Shown here piece by piece: positions 29,832 to 39,207 of a DNA stretch of 64,000 nucleotides. A model generated the notes under the pieces. That model worked only from the letters and a program-made list of their open reading frames with translations. It searched no databases and had not been told where the DNA came from. Source of the stretch: Anastrepha obliqua (lineage: Eukaryota; Arthropoda; Insecta; Diptera; Tephritidae); NCBI RefSeq assembly GCF_027943255.1, contig NC_072897.1, positions 20,026,044 to 20,090,043 of the forward strand, written 5' to 3'. How positions within the stretch are numbered: the stretch's first letter is position 1; every line of letters starts with the position of its first letter. Position numbers and translations under genes: made by a program.

Positions 29832-32268
29832 ATGGGTGGCATTCGAACTAAGTCGGAGACAATTCGTACTCATAGTGCTCATTCAGATTTTGACATTATA
29901 ATTTTTGTTGAAACCTGGCTGAATGATAATTTCTTTGATGAAGAATACTTTGATTCAAATTTATACAACGTTTTTCGAAAAGACCGAAATGTTGAACGTA
30001 CGGGTTGCTCTTTAGGGGGTGGAGTTCTCATTGCAGTACACCGTAAGCTAAAAGCATTCCATATTTCGCTCTTAAATGAGGACCCTATCCTAGATCAATT
30101 GTGTGTTTGTGTAAAGGGATCATCTCGCTATGGGTCTTTATTTTTATTGGTCTCTTATTCGATCTTATTATTGCTTATTGATCTCATATTCGTCAGTGCT
30201 AATATTAATTCTTCTATCTCTGAATGCTTCTCATCCTTCTCGCCTGCTGATAAGCATCAATTCCCTTTGTTGCTTAATGTTGAGTTTTATGAATTTACGG
30301 GTAGTAAACAAGACGAGACACTTTGTTTCAAGTTCTCTTCTTGTGACTTGTCTAGGTTGAACTGCATTTTACTTGACATCAACTGGGAAGATTTGCTTTC
30401 AGGGTTAGATGTTGTTGAGTGCTATTCTGCCTTTAAAGCTAAGTTGCTTGAAATTTTTATGATATATGTACCACAATTTAAAAAACGTCCCTTCAAGCTT
30501 CCATGGTGTACTAATCAACTTAATAAACTTAAAAACAAGCGGAATAAGCTTCATAAAAAATTTTTAGAATCTAAGAATCAAACTATCTTATTAATTTACC
30601 AGCAATGCTTGAAAAAATTCAAATGTTTAAGTAATTTTCTGTACAGGAACTACATTCTTAGGATTGAAGAGAATATTAAATCCAATCCAAAAGCCTTTTG
30701 GAGATTTGTTAAATCTATATTAAAAAGACAAGTACCGGAGTCCCCTCTGCCATTCATTTCAATGGTAAATCTGCTACTACTCCTGCGGGTGCAGCTAACT
30801 TGTTTGCCGATTTTTTCAAATCTAATTTCAGTCAGGATGATCCAGACTTGTTTTCTTCGTGTCATATTAATCTTCCTTCATCCTTGAATTTCGGAGACTT
30901 AAAAATTGTTTCTCGTGACATTGAGAATGGGATCTCAGGTTTAAAAATTTCTACTAAGCTTGATAAGGATGGGCTTTCCGCAATCTTTCTTAAAAATTGT
31001 CCGGCTATCATTATTCCTCTCAAATTTATTTTCAATAAATCCTTATCCTCGGGAGTTTTTATTAATGATTGGAAAATTACAACTATTACCCCAATTTTCA
31101 AAAGTGGTAAAAAGAATGATGTGTGCAGTTACAGACCAATCAGCATGGTTTTGTAATGGGTAGGTCTACAGTTTCCAACCTAGCTGCGTTTGGGGAATTT
31201 TGTTTTTCAACTTTTGCTGATGGTTTTCAAGAGGACTGTGTTTACACGGACTTTTCTAAGGCTTTCGATAGAGTTTCTCATGCAATTCTATTGCACAAAT
31301 TAGCCTCATTTGGTTTTCATTCTATATTCTATCAATGGCTGAAATCTTATTTATCCAATAGACCATGTGCGGTAATGATTGAGGCGTGCCACAAGGCAGT
31401 ATTTTAGGTTCTCTTCTCTTCGTTCTGTTTATTAACGACATTAGTAACTGTTTTTCTTTTGCAAATTTTCTTTTATACGCTGATGACCTGAAAATATTTT
31501 AGGAAAACTGAGGATATTCCTATGTTGCAAGCGGATATTAATGCACTAGTTCGCTGGTGCAGTAACTCTGGGATCTCCCTAAACATCAAGAAATGTTTTC
31601 ATGTCACTTTTGCCAAGACTCAAAATATTCTAAAATCATCCTATAACATTGCTGATACTCTTCTTCAACCGGTTCATGAATTCAAAGATCTAGGTGTGAT
31701 CTTTGACTCCCAATTTTCATTTAATAGTCACATTAATTTTGTTGTATCCTCCTCTTACTCAATTTTAGGCTTTATACGGCGTAATAGCTTGAAATTCTCG
31801 GACCCTTACACTCTCATATTACTTTTTACTTCCTTTGTTCGCTCTAGATTAGAGTATGCAACATTTATCTGGAGGCCTTGCCACCAATTTACAATTGAGA
31901 AACTTGAACGTGTACAGAATGTGTTCCTTAAGTTTGCTCTCAGGTCGTTAAAATACTCACATCCCATCCCTTCATATAACTCCCGTTTGATGTTAATTAA
32001 CTTAAAATCCCTAGAAAATAGAAGACCTATACTCGCGCTGACTTTTGTTTCTAGTTTAATTAAAGGTGATATTGATTGTTTATCCTTATTAAACAATATT
32101 CCTTTTCATATTCCTACTAGATCTCTCCGAATCACTTACCCCTTTCACCTTAAATTACTTAACACTTTAAGAGAATTCAATGAGATCTCGAGCTCTATTC
32201 CGCTTGACTTTTCGAAGTCAAAGAATGAATTGTATGAGTTCCTAAACTCTTTTTTTTTAATTTATTAA
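29832..32268 (+). pseudogene. Jockey ORF2 (endonuclease-reverse transcriptase), broken
   Basis: APE-type endonuclease start: GGIRTKSETIRT, then IIIFVETWLNDNF and GGGVLIAVHRKL. The segment that should carry the catalytic GDFN block is deleted near 30165. RT: SGLKISTKLDKDGLSAIFLK, WKITTITPIFKSGKKNDVCS YRPIS (then a deletion), VYTDFSKAFDRVSHAIL, GVPQGSILGSLLFVLF (out of frame near 31388) and LLYADDLKIF (YADD near 31480). Thumb and C-terminal region open from 31522 to 32268 (248 codons; FKDLGVIFDSQFSFNSH, RSRLEYATFIWRP). Lesions near 30780, 31155, 31407 and 31501. No RNase H, as usual for Jockey. Confidence 0.88.
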
Positions 32269-32439
32269 TTTAATTATTTGTATTAATTTAAGCTTACACT
32301 AGTTCAAAGAAGTCTGTAAAAACCTGATTATGTTTTAGACTCTTAAATAAATAAATAAATAAATAAACTCGCTTGAGCGGGAAGTATAAGATGTAGAAAC
32401 AAGATTCAAATATTTAGGTATAATGGCATTTGCCTCAGA

Positions 32440-32820
32440 CTGGCAACAATAGCGAACGAGAGGCCAAAATAAAAACATGAATTAGCCTTGATGGTGACAG
32501 CAGACAGTGAGCTTTCTGAGTCTGCCGCTGTATAATTTAGACGAAAACAACAGGTGACTAGTAAACTGCCGCCAGATCTAGAAATTACGATGGTTATTAA
32601 GCACATGAATATAAGCGGACGCGCATGCGCATGCATACACGAAAAGTAATAGAGTGCTGAAGTCATAAGCTGAACGTGTGCATTTAGAAGTAAAGTGTTG
32701 GAAACAAAGTAAAATAAGTGTGTTGCCATTAATTTTTGTGTTTTAATCAACAATCCAGTTATCAAACTCAGAGAGTTATTATAAGAGATTTATTTGAATT
32801 TTATCGTAAGATATAATTCG
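32440..32820 (+). other. Possible Gypsy 5' LTR remnant
   Basis: The sequence between the Jockey tail and the primer-binding-like site, with ATATAAG at about 32610. No second LTR is present to confirm borders, and I cannot identify the TG start. Confidence 0.3.
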
Positions 32821-32836
32821 TGTCAGAAGTGGGATT
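32821..32836 (+). promoter_or_regulatory. Primer-binding site resembling a tRNA-Leu 3' end
   Basis: TGTCAGAAGTGGGATT is complementary to what I recall of the 3' end of an insect tRNA-Leu (AATCCCACTTCTGACA). It lies about 50 nt before a gag-like frame, as expected for a Gypsy element. The tRNA match is from memory. Confidence 0.5.
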
Positions 32837-32869
32837 GTTGAATAAAGTCCCAGGAACAGGATCGTGAAA

Positions 32870-34480
32870 GTGGCAAAGTTGAGCGAACTCAAAGTTCAGC
32901 AGCTTAACGAGAATTGGAACAGTGTGGTTTGTTAACTACTGGAAACAAAGAAGGGTTAAAAGTACGGCTTCGCGAGGCTATGGGGATAGAGGGCGTCGAT
33001 GTGGACGAAGATGCGTTCCAGACAGCAGCTGGGGAGTCATCGACAAAAATGAAAGAGAAGACAGAACCTACAGGACCTTCACCAAGTATAGACATGGTAG
33101 GGATTATGGTTGCATTGTCGCCGATGTCTTCACAAATATAATCGCAGTCACCGGGAATGTCATCGCAAATGGAATCCAAAATGTCACAAATGTCATCAGA
33201 AATATCGGCGGGACTGTTCTCGCAGATATCAGAAATAGCCGCCGAGTTGTCATCAAAAATAAATGTACAGCTGGAGAAACAGGATACGCGTATATCCAAG
33301 TTAAAAGCAGAGAAGACACATATGACGACGCAACTGGAAACGATTGGGGCTGAAGTAGATGCATTGAAGACTCGTCACTGTGAATTGCAATTGAATCGTC
33401 TGAATATGTTAACCGGTGGCCCGAAAGTAAAAGCACCATCCCTCGATTGCACTGTACCACTCCTGATATTTAAGCTGCAGTTAGAAACAACAGTAACAAC
33501 AAATCACTGGATGGTTATTCTAGTTCGAGCATCCGGAAGATAAATTGTACTGAGAATCGAAAGAGTGTAAAATTTCCACTTTAAGATTGAGCATCGAAAA
33601 GGGGAAAACCATGGAAATGCTGATGCAGTATCTTTGCAAATTTTTGCCGTAGAGTGTAAGTATCCAAAGCCGAGAGATCTGCAGGGATCTGAGACATCAG
33701 ACTAGTGCAGTTGCAGTCCGATGATGAGTGGGAACCAAGTGCAATAAGAAGGAGTCAAATGAATGATGCGGACCTGCAAGATCATAGAAGCAAAATACGC
33801 TAGAGGAAAAGAAAGTCTTTTGGCTTTGGTGTATTGGGTACAGTGGACTAGTCTTAAAATAACTGATGGAGTTTTTCATCCCGTATGGGAAAGTGAAGAT
33901 GGAAATCATTCCCGTGATCTGATTATAGTTCCTAAATTGCATCTGTGTTAGAGGAATTCTACTGTGAACCAAGTGGAGGTCATCTAGGTATCACTAAATC
34001 ACTGTAAAAGATTAAGCAGCGGTTTTACTAGGTAAATCGCAGAGAATCAGTAGCCGAATGGATTCGAATTTGCGCGGAGTGTATGACAGCGAAAGGTTCA
34101 GAGGGAAGTCATGGACTGTTATGGACTACTTCAGTTAGTGGCCAGAAGTGTACGCTCCACCAAACCAAGAGGAAAAAACCATTGCAGAGGTTTTTGTGCA
34201 GAATTGTGTGGATCGGTTTGGAGTGCGTATTGAGTTGTATTCAGACCAAAGAAGGAACTTCGAATCCGCAATATTCAAAGAAAGGTCTTACTTGTTGAGA
34301 ATTAAGAAAACACAACAATACTATTGCATCTCCAATCAGATGGAATGGTCAAAAACTGCGAACTCCGAGCTCTGGAGGAGCACTTGCGAACGGTAGTTGG
34401 AAAGTACCACCAAAATTAGGATCAACACATCCAAATCTTCCTGTTGGCCTATCACTCAGGAATGCATTTAAACGACCTCA
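32870..34480 (+). pseudogene. Gypsy-type LTR retrotransposon, gag-pol remnants
   Basis: Gag N-terminus (about 32870-33540): LSELKVQQLKREL then CGLLTTGNKEGLKVRLREA, a SAP-like helix-extended-helix DNA-binding motif, then a Met/Ser-rich helix (SQMESKMSQMSSEIS), LSSKINVQLEKQDTR and a capsid start (SLDCTVPLLIFKLQLET). A large deletion removes the rest of gag, protease and most of RT. Pol resumes at 33590 with RNase H tail HRKGKTHGNADAVS, integrase zinc domain text LEEFYCEPSGGHLGITKSL, AEWIRICAECMTAKGS, and core pieces DYFS-WPEVYAPPNQE, FGVRIELYSDQRRNFESAI and NSELWRSTCER. Ends near 34480. No env or 3' LTR. Confidence 0.75.
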
Positions 34481-34780
34481 CTACAATTCACTAATAAGGT
34501 CTGATTGGTGATTCGACTAAGCCCCGCACCACGACATGGTGCGTGCCATTAGAAATGCATAAATTTTTTATTAAATTGTAAATGGCATTCTACGGTGCAA
34601 AGTATTATTGCTAATCACGTTAATACTGCTAAATTGGAAGGTAATTACCACCAAACCAGAAGGCGAGAAATATTGACTTCACGTACGGAACGTAACATAG
34701 TAGTATCAGTCGCAAAAATCCCAAAATAACTTCCACGATACTATGCTGAAATATTCTAGAGTCTTTGAATAAGAAAGTAA
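34481..34780. other. No recognisable gene
   Basis: Unassigned. Confidence 0.4.
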
Positions 34781-34789
34781 GCCCATAAA

Positions 34790-35480
34790 CACTCCGTAAT
34801 TGTCTGCAAGACGCTGGTTAACGCAAGCTGGCACGCCACAAGCTCTAAATTTCAGATATTAACGGAAATAAGAGATTGGAGTTCGCCAACGCTATATACA
34901 TACATAAGTGAGCCAGATTCTTTTTGAGAAAATGTCATGAGTCGATATTTAATGTTTTCGTTGGCACTCCAAAAGTTTAGCGAAAAGAAAAGAACACAGA
35001 GCTGAATGAAAAAAAAAAATTTTTTTATTCTTACCGTTAAGCATGAAGGAGGAAATGCAATGGTTTAGGGGAGCATCTGGAGTAGAAAAAATTGTTTTTA
35101 TTAATGATCAAATGGACATATATCTGTATTTAAATATTTTGAAGAACAGTTTGCCTGATACTGACGTTACTTGACGTTGAACTTGGACCTTATGCTGAAG
35201 GGTTCTTGTTTCAAAAAGACAATGACCCAAAGCACTGAACTTATCTCTTGCAAGAATGGCTTATTTATAATTGTAAGCAGCTTAAAACTCCACCTCAATC
35301 ACTGGATCTAAACCCAATTGAGCATGTCTGGGCGCTCTTAGAAAGAAGAATCGGCTTTATTTCGTTATTACCTTAAGTCCTCTAATTTCAGAAATGAATT
35401 GGTAAGTTTATTTCCTTAAGTATTGAATAAAAATGTTATTTTATATGAATTTGTTAAACAATTTGTTAAGCATCAGGTGC
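34790..35480 (+). pseudogene. Tc1-type (DD34E) transposase remnant
   Basis: Read across frames: GGNAMV-G (35052), YLNILKNSLPDTDVT (35130), ELGPYAEGFLFQKDNDPKH (second Asp, 35180-35240), then LQEWLIYNCKQLKTPP and SLDLNPIEHVWALLERRI (Glu of DDE, 35290-35350). The pair DND-PKH and DLNPIEHVW is diagnostic of Tc1. Frameshifts and stops occur every 50-100 bases. I found no TIRs. Confidence 0.75.
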
Positions 35481-35499
35481 ACGTGTTTATAAACTATGA

Positions 35500-35800
35500 G
35501 TGACCATTGTAGGCCGACGCTCTGTCGGTATCGGATGACTAACCTGGGCTCTAAGCTAACTTCGAGGACGGCAGGTTGCGGATAGCCGAACAGTTTGTAG
35601 TAGCAGTTTGATTTGCGAATAAGTTTTTAACGATTCCCCACCAATGCGCGGTAGAACTGGGGGGCGTGGTATAAAAGCTAGCATATTCAACGCTGTTTCT
35701 GTGTCAAAGGTGAATAGACACTGTCTTTAATAAAATAAGTGACGCCTTCATCATGCATGGGCATGGTGACAAATAAAAAACCCAAAAGCGACTGACTCAT
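35500..35800 (+). promoter_or_regulatory. LTR-like or promoter-like stretch
   Basis: GC-richer than its surroundings, with GGGGCGTGGTATAAAAGC (TATA box, about 35671) followed 65 bp later by TTTAATAAAATAAG (polyadenylation-like). Such a TATA-to-AATAAA layout is typical of an LTR. No partner LTR and no coding link are proven; it could belong to the BEL/Pao scrap at 38.3 kb. Confidence 0.3.
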
Positions 35801-36360
35801 AGTGGGTGTTTACTCGGTCAGCATCTCCGACTCCGACTCCGAACTCTAGATCCCATACGGGAGGGATGGACTTTGCATGATTTCTCTGCTTGCATAGCAA
35901 ATCATGAACCTTTTAGGAAACTACACTTACGATCCAAGATAGCGGTCTTGAGTTTGGACACAATAGCATGGACAATATTAATCAAACACAGAACTAAAAA
36001 AAAAACAGAACCAGCCGACCAGTATATATCTTTAGTAGACGCTCGATTGTGATGAATTCACCTCCCCTTAAAGATAATTGAAGCGATAGAGCAGCAGGCG
36101 GAGCGACGAGCCTAATGGCAGCCGGTACAGGGAAGCAGTATGTCGCTAACACCAATGGAGCCACTTACTCCATTGGAAAAGGCAGCAGCAAAACCAGGAA
36201 ACTGCTTTCGAGCTTCTTGAACTCCGCCAAAAAAGATGAGGCAAGAAAATTGGTACCCATGCACAGAGATAAGCTCAGTGATCGCGTTGGGAAATTTTTT
36301 TTCTGGAATATATAAGCTCACCCGTTTCTGTGAACCACGATACAACGTGCAAGGCGATAT
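35801..36360. other. Unassigned, with a short plus-strand frame
   Basis: A 66-codon frame at 36115-36315 (basic, Lys-rich) may be part of a gag-like leader, but I recognise no family. Confidence 0.3.
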
Positions 36361-36599
36361 TAAAATACGTTAACATAATTATGAGCGGGCATACGAAGCT
36401 AAAAATTTATGCAAGTCGAGGTGTTCATCTTGTTCCAACCGTGTCAGAGTCACACTAAGTACACCACAAAGTGCTAAGCGAATTAAGGCTCAAACGATTC
36501 CTAAGAAAAACTCACAAGACCCTGAGAAAGGCAAAAGAGGTACAGTCACAACGGAGAAACAACAACAATTGTTAAATTCAACGCAAAAGGAGCAAGAGT

Positions 36600-37380
36600 G
36601 TACGAAAGTTCGCAGGCACAATAATTATAAAAAGCAAATGCAATAAAACCCAGTTGCCTTTATAATTGCAAAACGGTTTGACGGTATTTCCTACAAGAAT
36701 ATGTATATATCGAATGCAGTAAAATCCAACTCCGAACTCAATGACTTAAGTGAAAAAGTGAGGACGATTCGTCCTACACAGAAAAGCGGACTTCTATTAG
36801 AGTTAAAGCGTCGAAGTGGAGCCAATGCCTCCAAATAATACTCTTGCAAACGTAGTTACGGTCGATCTGTGAACCCATATGGTCACTTTGTATGTTACAG
36901 ACCTAATAGTGGAACTGAGCACGACAGACAAATTATTTATGAAGCAAGCCCGTATTAAAAGGTCAGACAAAAGCGAGATAAGGAGTACTATGAAGGTAGC
37001 ACGCCGTTTGCATACAGCTACCGGCAGAAGATGCTAAGAGGACCCTAGCTCTGGGCCATCTAAGAATTGGCTGGATAAGATGTAGTGTTTCAGAAGTAGC
37101 GTCACCCAAATACTTGTATAAATACTGGGGTGCGGTGAAGAAGTTCACAAAGCCGTAGACTGCAGCAAGAAAAAAGAGTGTGCACCATGCAAAGGTATTC
37201 ATGCAGCCGGAAGTGCAAAGTGTCCGCGTTACCAAGAGGCAGTGCGATCGCGAGGACCATGAAACTAGTGCAGTTTAATATCAATCACTGCACCACGGTA
37301 CAGGGTCTATAAAACCAATTGGTGGTGGAGAAAAGGATTGGGCTCTACCCGAGGGTCTCACTTACCTAATGAGCTGCTCA
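36600..37380 (+). pseudogene. R1-clade retrotransposon: end of ORF1 and start of ORF2
   Basis: ORF1 text NAVKSNSELNDLSEKVRTIR and KSGLLLELKRRS (36715-36820) matches the pre-zinc-knuckle domain of R1-type ORF1. The knuckles follow: CGEEVHKAVDC (C-x4-H-x4-C, about 37130) and CAPCKGIHAAGSAKC (C-x2-C-x3-H-x6-C, about 37180), then CPRYQEAVRSRGP and stop. ORF2 starts at the overlapping ATGA (37258) with MKLVQFNINHCTTVQGL, the first strand of the APE endonuclease, broken by stops from 37312 on. Confidence 0.75.
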
Positions 37381-38300
37381 GTTCACCTCGGGGTGATTAT
37401 CATCACACAGGTGACATTCAATAGAAATTTTGCCATTCTGTTTCCATCTCGGGAGGAACGGAGTAAGGGACTTTTACTAAACAATTTCGACACTACAGTC
37501 TCCACAGATGGTGGTGTTGGGGCAGGCAAATATTCTCATTTAAATTAAAAATCTTCGCGTCTTTTTAATACTTGCAGTATCCTCCAGGCACAAGTAGGCT
37601 ACTAACTGCCGAATTGGTATTCACTCCACTGTGTGCAATTTAGAATTCCTTTGTATTTTTAGATATTTATACTAAATACGGTCCTTAAACCATTAAACAA
37701 GTTGGTAGCCAGGATGTGGCAACAAAATGGTGCGGAAGTGCTAGTTGGATTCTGGATGAATCACCACTTTAACCAAATCAAAACAGACGACAAGTCGATA
37801 TCAAGCAACAACGATATTGCAATTTTCCGATTTCCAATTGGTTGAAAAGTAGTGAAGACTATTGGTAGCGTATAAGCTCCATACGAATTAGGAGAGGAAC
37901 CTGGACGCAGGTAATTGCTGTGCCTAAAAAGAACAAACACGGCTACACCTAGATGAAATGCTTTTAGCATTTTTTGGGTGGAATCAGCGAAGAGGGGAGG
38001 AATTTTATAGCGTTAGAGGGAACATGTCTCACAATGGTGTGACGGCACCACGCATAATGTTTCTGACATTTTCGATTTAAACTTCAAATGAAACAGCCGT
38101 CAAAAACAGAGGGGAAGTTAATCTTGTCCACACTAGATTTGGTTATGCTCCTGGCTCTTCAGGATTGATTAGGACTCGCAACTGAACTTCATAAGTATTA
38201 GGAATTGCCATAACTGCAACAAAAACTGAGCAGATGCGTTGAGTAAAATTTTGGCAACGTCGACGCTGTGATATTACTATCAAGTACAGCCCAATAGTCA
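37381..38300. other. Degenerate, unassigned
   Basis: Possibly decayed R1 ORF2, but I see no RT motif. Confidence 0.35.
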
Positions 38301-38319
38301 GTCAATCGCATAAGCATCA

Positions 38320-38530
38320 ATTTATGGAAATCGCCTAGCAATGTTATATTAGCTGACAGCGATATTCAGGAACCAGTCGGTATCGATCATCTCATCGGTG
38401 CAGCCGTATTCTTCGATCTGATGCTTGTGGGTCAGATGGGATGGATTGTCTCGGGATGTCTTCGTCAACATCGTTTTCGAACACAACTTTACCAAATTGC
38501 TTCTTGACAACCTATACGTCATTCATTCAT
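38320..38530 (+). pseudogene. BEL/Pao-type aspartic protease region scrap
   Basis: LWKSPSNVILADSDIQEPVG, IDHLIGAAVFFDLMLVGQMG and WIVSGCLRQHRF follow the BEL/Pao pattern LADP-F--PG-ID-LIGAD-F--L then LGWI-SG. The central 40 or so residues of the module are deleted. No other BEL domains recognised nearby. Confidence 0.45.
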
Positions 38531-38880
38531 TCATGCAACCTCAGCTTGATAATCTATTTCAAAAGGTCTGAACGATTAGAAGTGACAACGATACACCATA
38601 ATTTCAGTCAGCGGAAGAAAATTTGCCATGCTAGTCAGATTTCGATCTCTCAAGTACGTGTGTATCGTGATGATGCGCCATAGCCGTGCACACTATGGAG
38701 ACATGCCCCTGAAACACAGCGGAAGTATTCCAACTTCAGACTGTGACTTATGGTAAATGGTCTTTCACAGTGACGCTTAGATGTCAGTAGGGAATAATTC
38801 CTAGACGGTATCTTTTTTATATGATCTTTGACATTTGTCAAGTAGCCAGATATAGAATTGTACACGACAGAACCACGCGC
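38531..38880. other. No recognisable gene
   Basis: Unassigned. Confidence 0.35.
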
Positions 38881-38884
38881 TAAA

Positions 38885-39075
38885 ATGATTCAAACTTATT
38901 ATAAAAATGGTCAATCTGTAAGAACAACATATCGCAAAAGGGAACACAATTTTTCAAAACTTAGTGGTGAATGGCCTGGTATTACTAAAGGAAGATACAA
39001 CGCTCCCGCTCCAGTGACAAATCGCTAGAGTGACTAACGGCATTCGTGGAGACGACAATATGGTAAAAATGGTGG
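38885..39075 (+). pseudogene. DD41D transposase N-terminal HTH scrap
   Basis: AKMIQTYYKNGQSVRTTYRK opens the first helix-turn-helix, then H-NFSKLSGEW and APVTNR before ENIAAV-like text fails. Similar to the start of the copy at 21222. No catalytic part. Confidence 0.45.
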
Positions 39076-39207
39076 AGGTTAAAAAATCAGATTATGTATG
39101 CAAAGGAACCATCTCTCACGTAGGTTGGTAAGGTATAATGGTTGTCGGTTGACACACCTAGGCCTGCTGTAGGCCCATTGTGATACCACCGGGGCTGTCC
39201 CCTCTCC

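Larger units (their letters stand above)
22955..29848 (+). pseudogene. Jockey ORF1 (gag-like, PHD-finger), interrupted
   Basis: Pieces 22955-23580, 26041-26231 (plus target copies) and 29291-29848. The N-terminus holds a PHD-like zinc finger: CVC, then VQCAKCNNFFHTVCVD, then FFCKLC. A coiled-coil-like stretch follows (SLRAENSRLLNLLSTLHGDN, LQKKMDTMYEAVIVLQQSL), then an Ala/Ser/Thr-rich linker with AAAA runs. The C-terminal domain has NTWTTIQGRRRLNSKRSRNV, VTEDNIITYVAKN and PSLHDQILKPSVWPADVLN, typical of Jockey/CR1 ORF1 nucleic-acid chaperones. One in-frame stop (22991) precedes the finger. Across both insertion points the frame is restored exactly when the inserts and one target copy are ignored. 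Confidence 0.85.
22900..32366 (+). mobile_element. Jockey-clade non-LTR retrotransposon, split by two DNA transposons
   Basis: ORF1 starts at 22955; the 3' end is an AATAAATAAATAAATAAATA tail ending near 32366. Insertions at 23581-26031 and 26237-29285 each have perfect target duplications, and removing both gives a continuous ORF1. The remaining element is about 4 kb, somewhat shorter than a complete Jockey because the endonuclease and RT carry internal deletions. The 5' border is approximate; I see no 5' target duplication. Confidence 0.85.

Noticed and set aside
32406..32765. 119-codon minus-strand frame
   Set aside because: Lies in the likely LTR region and shows no protein family.
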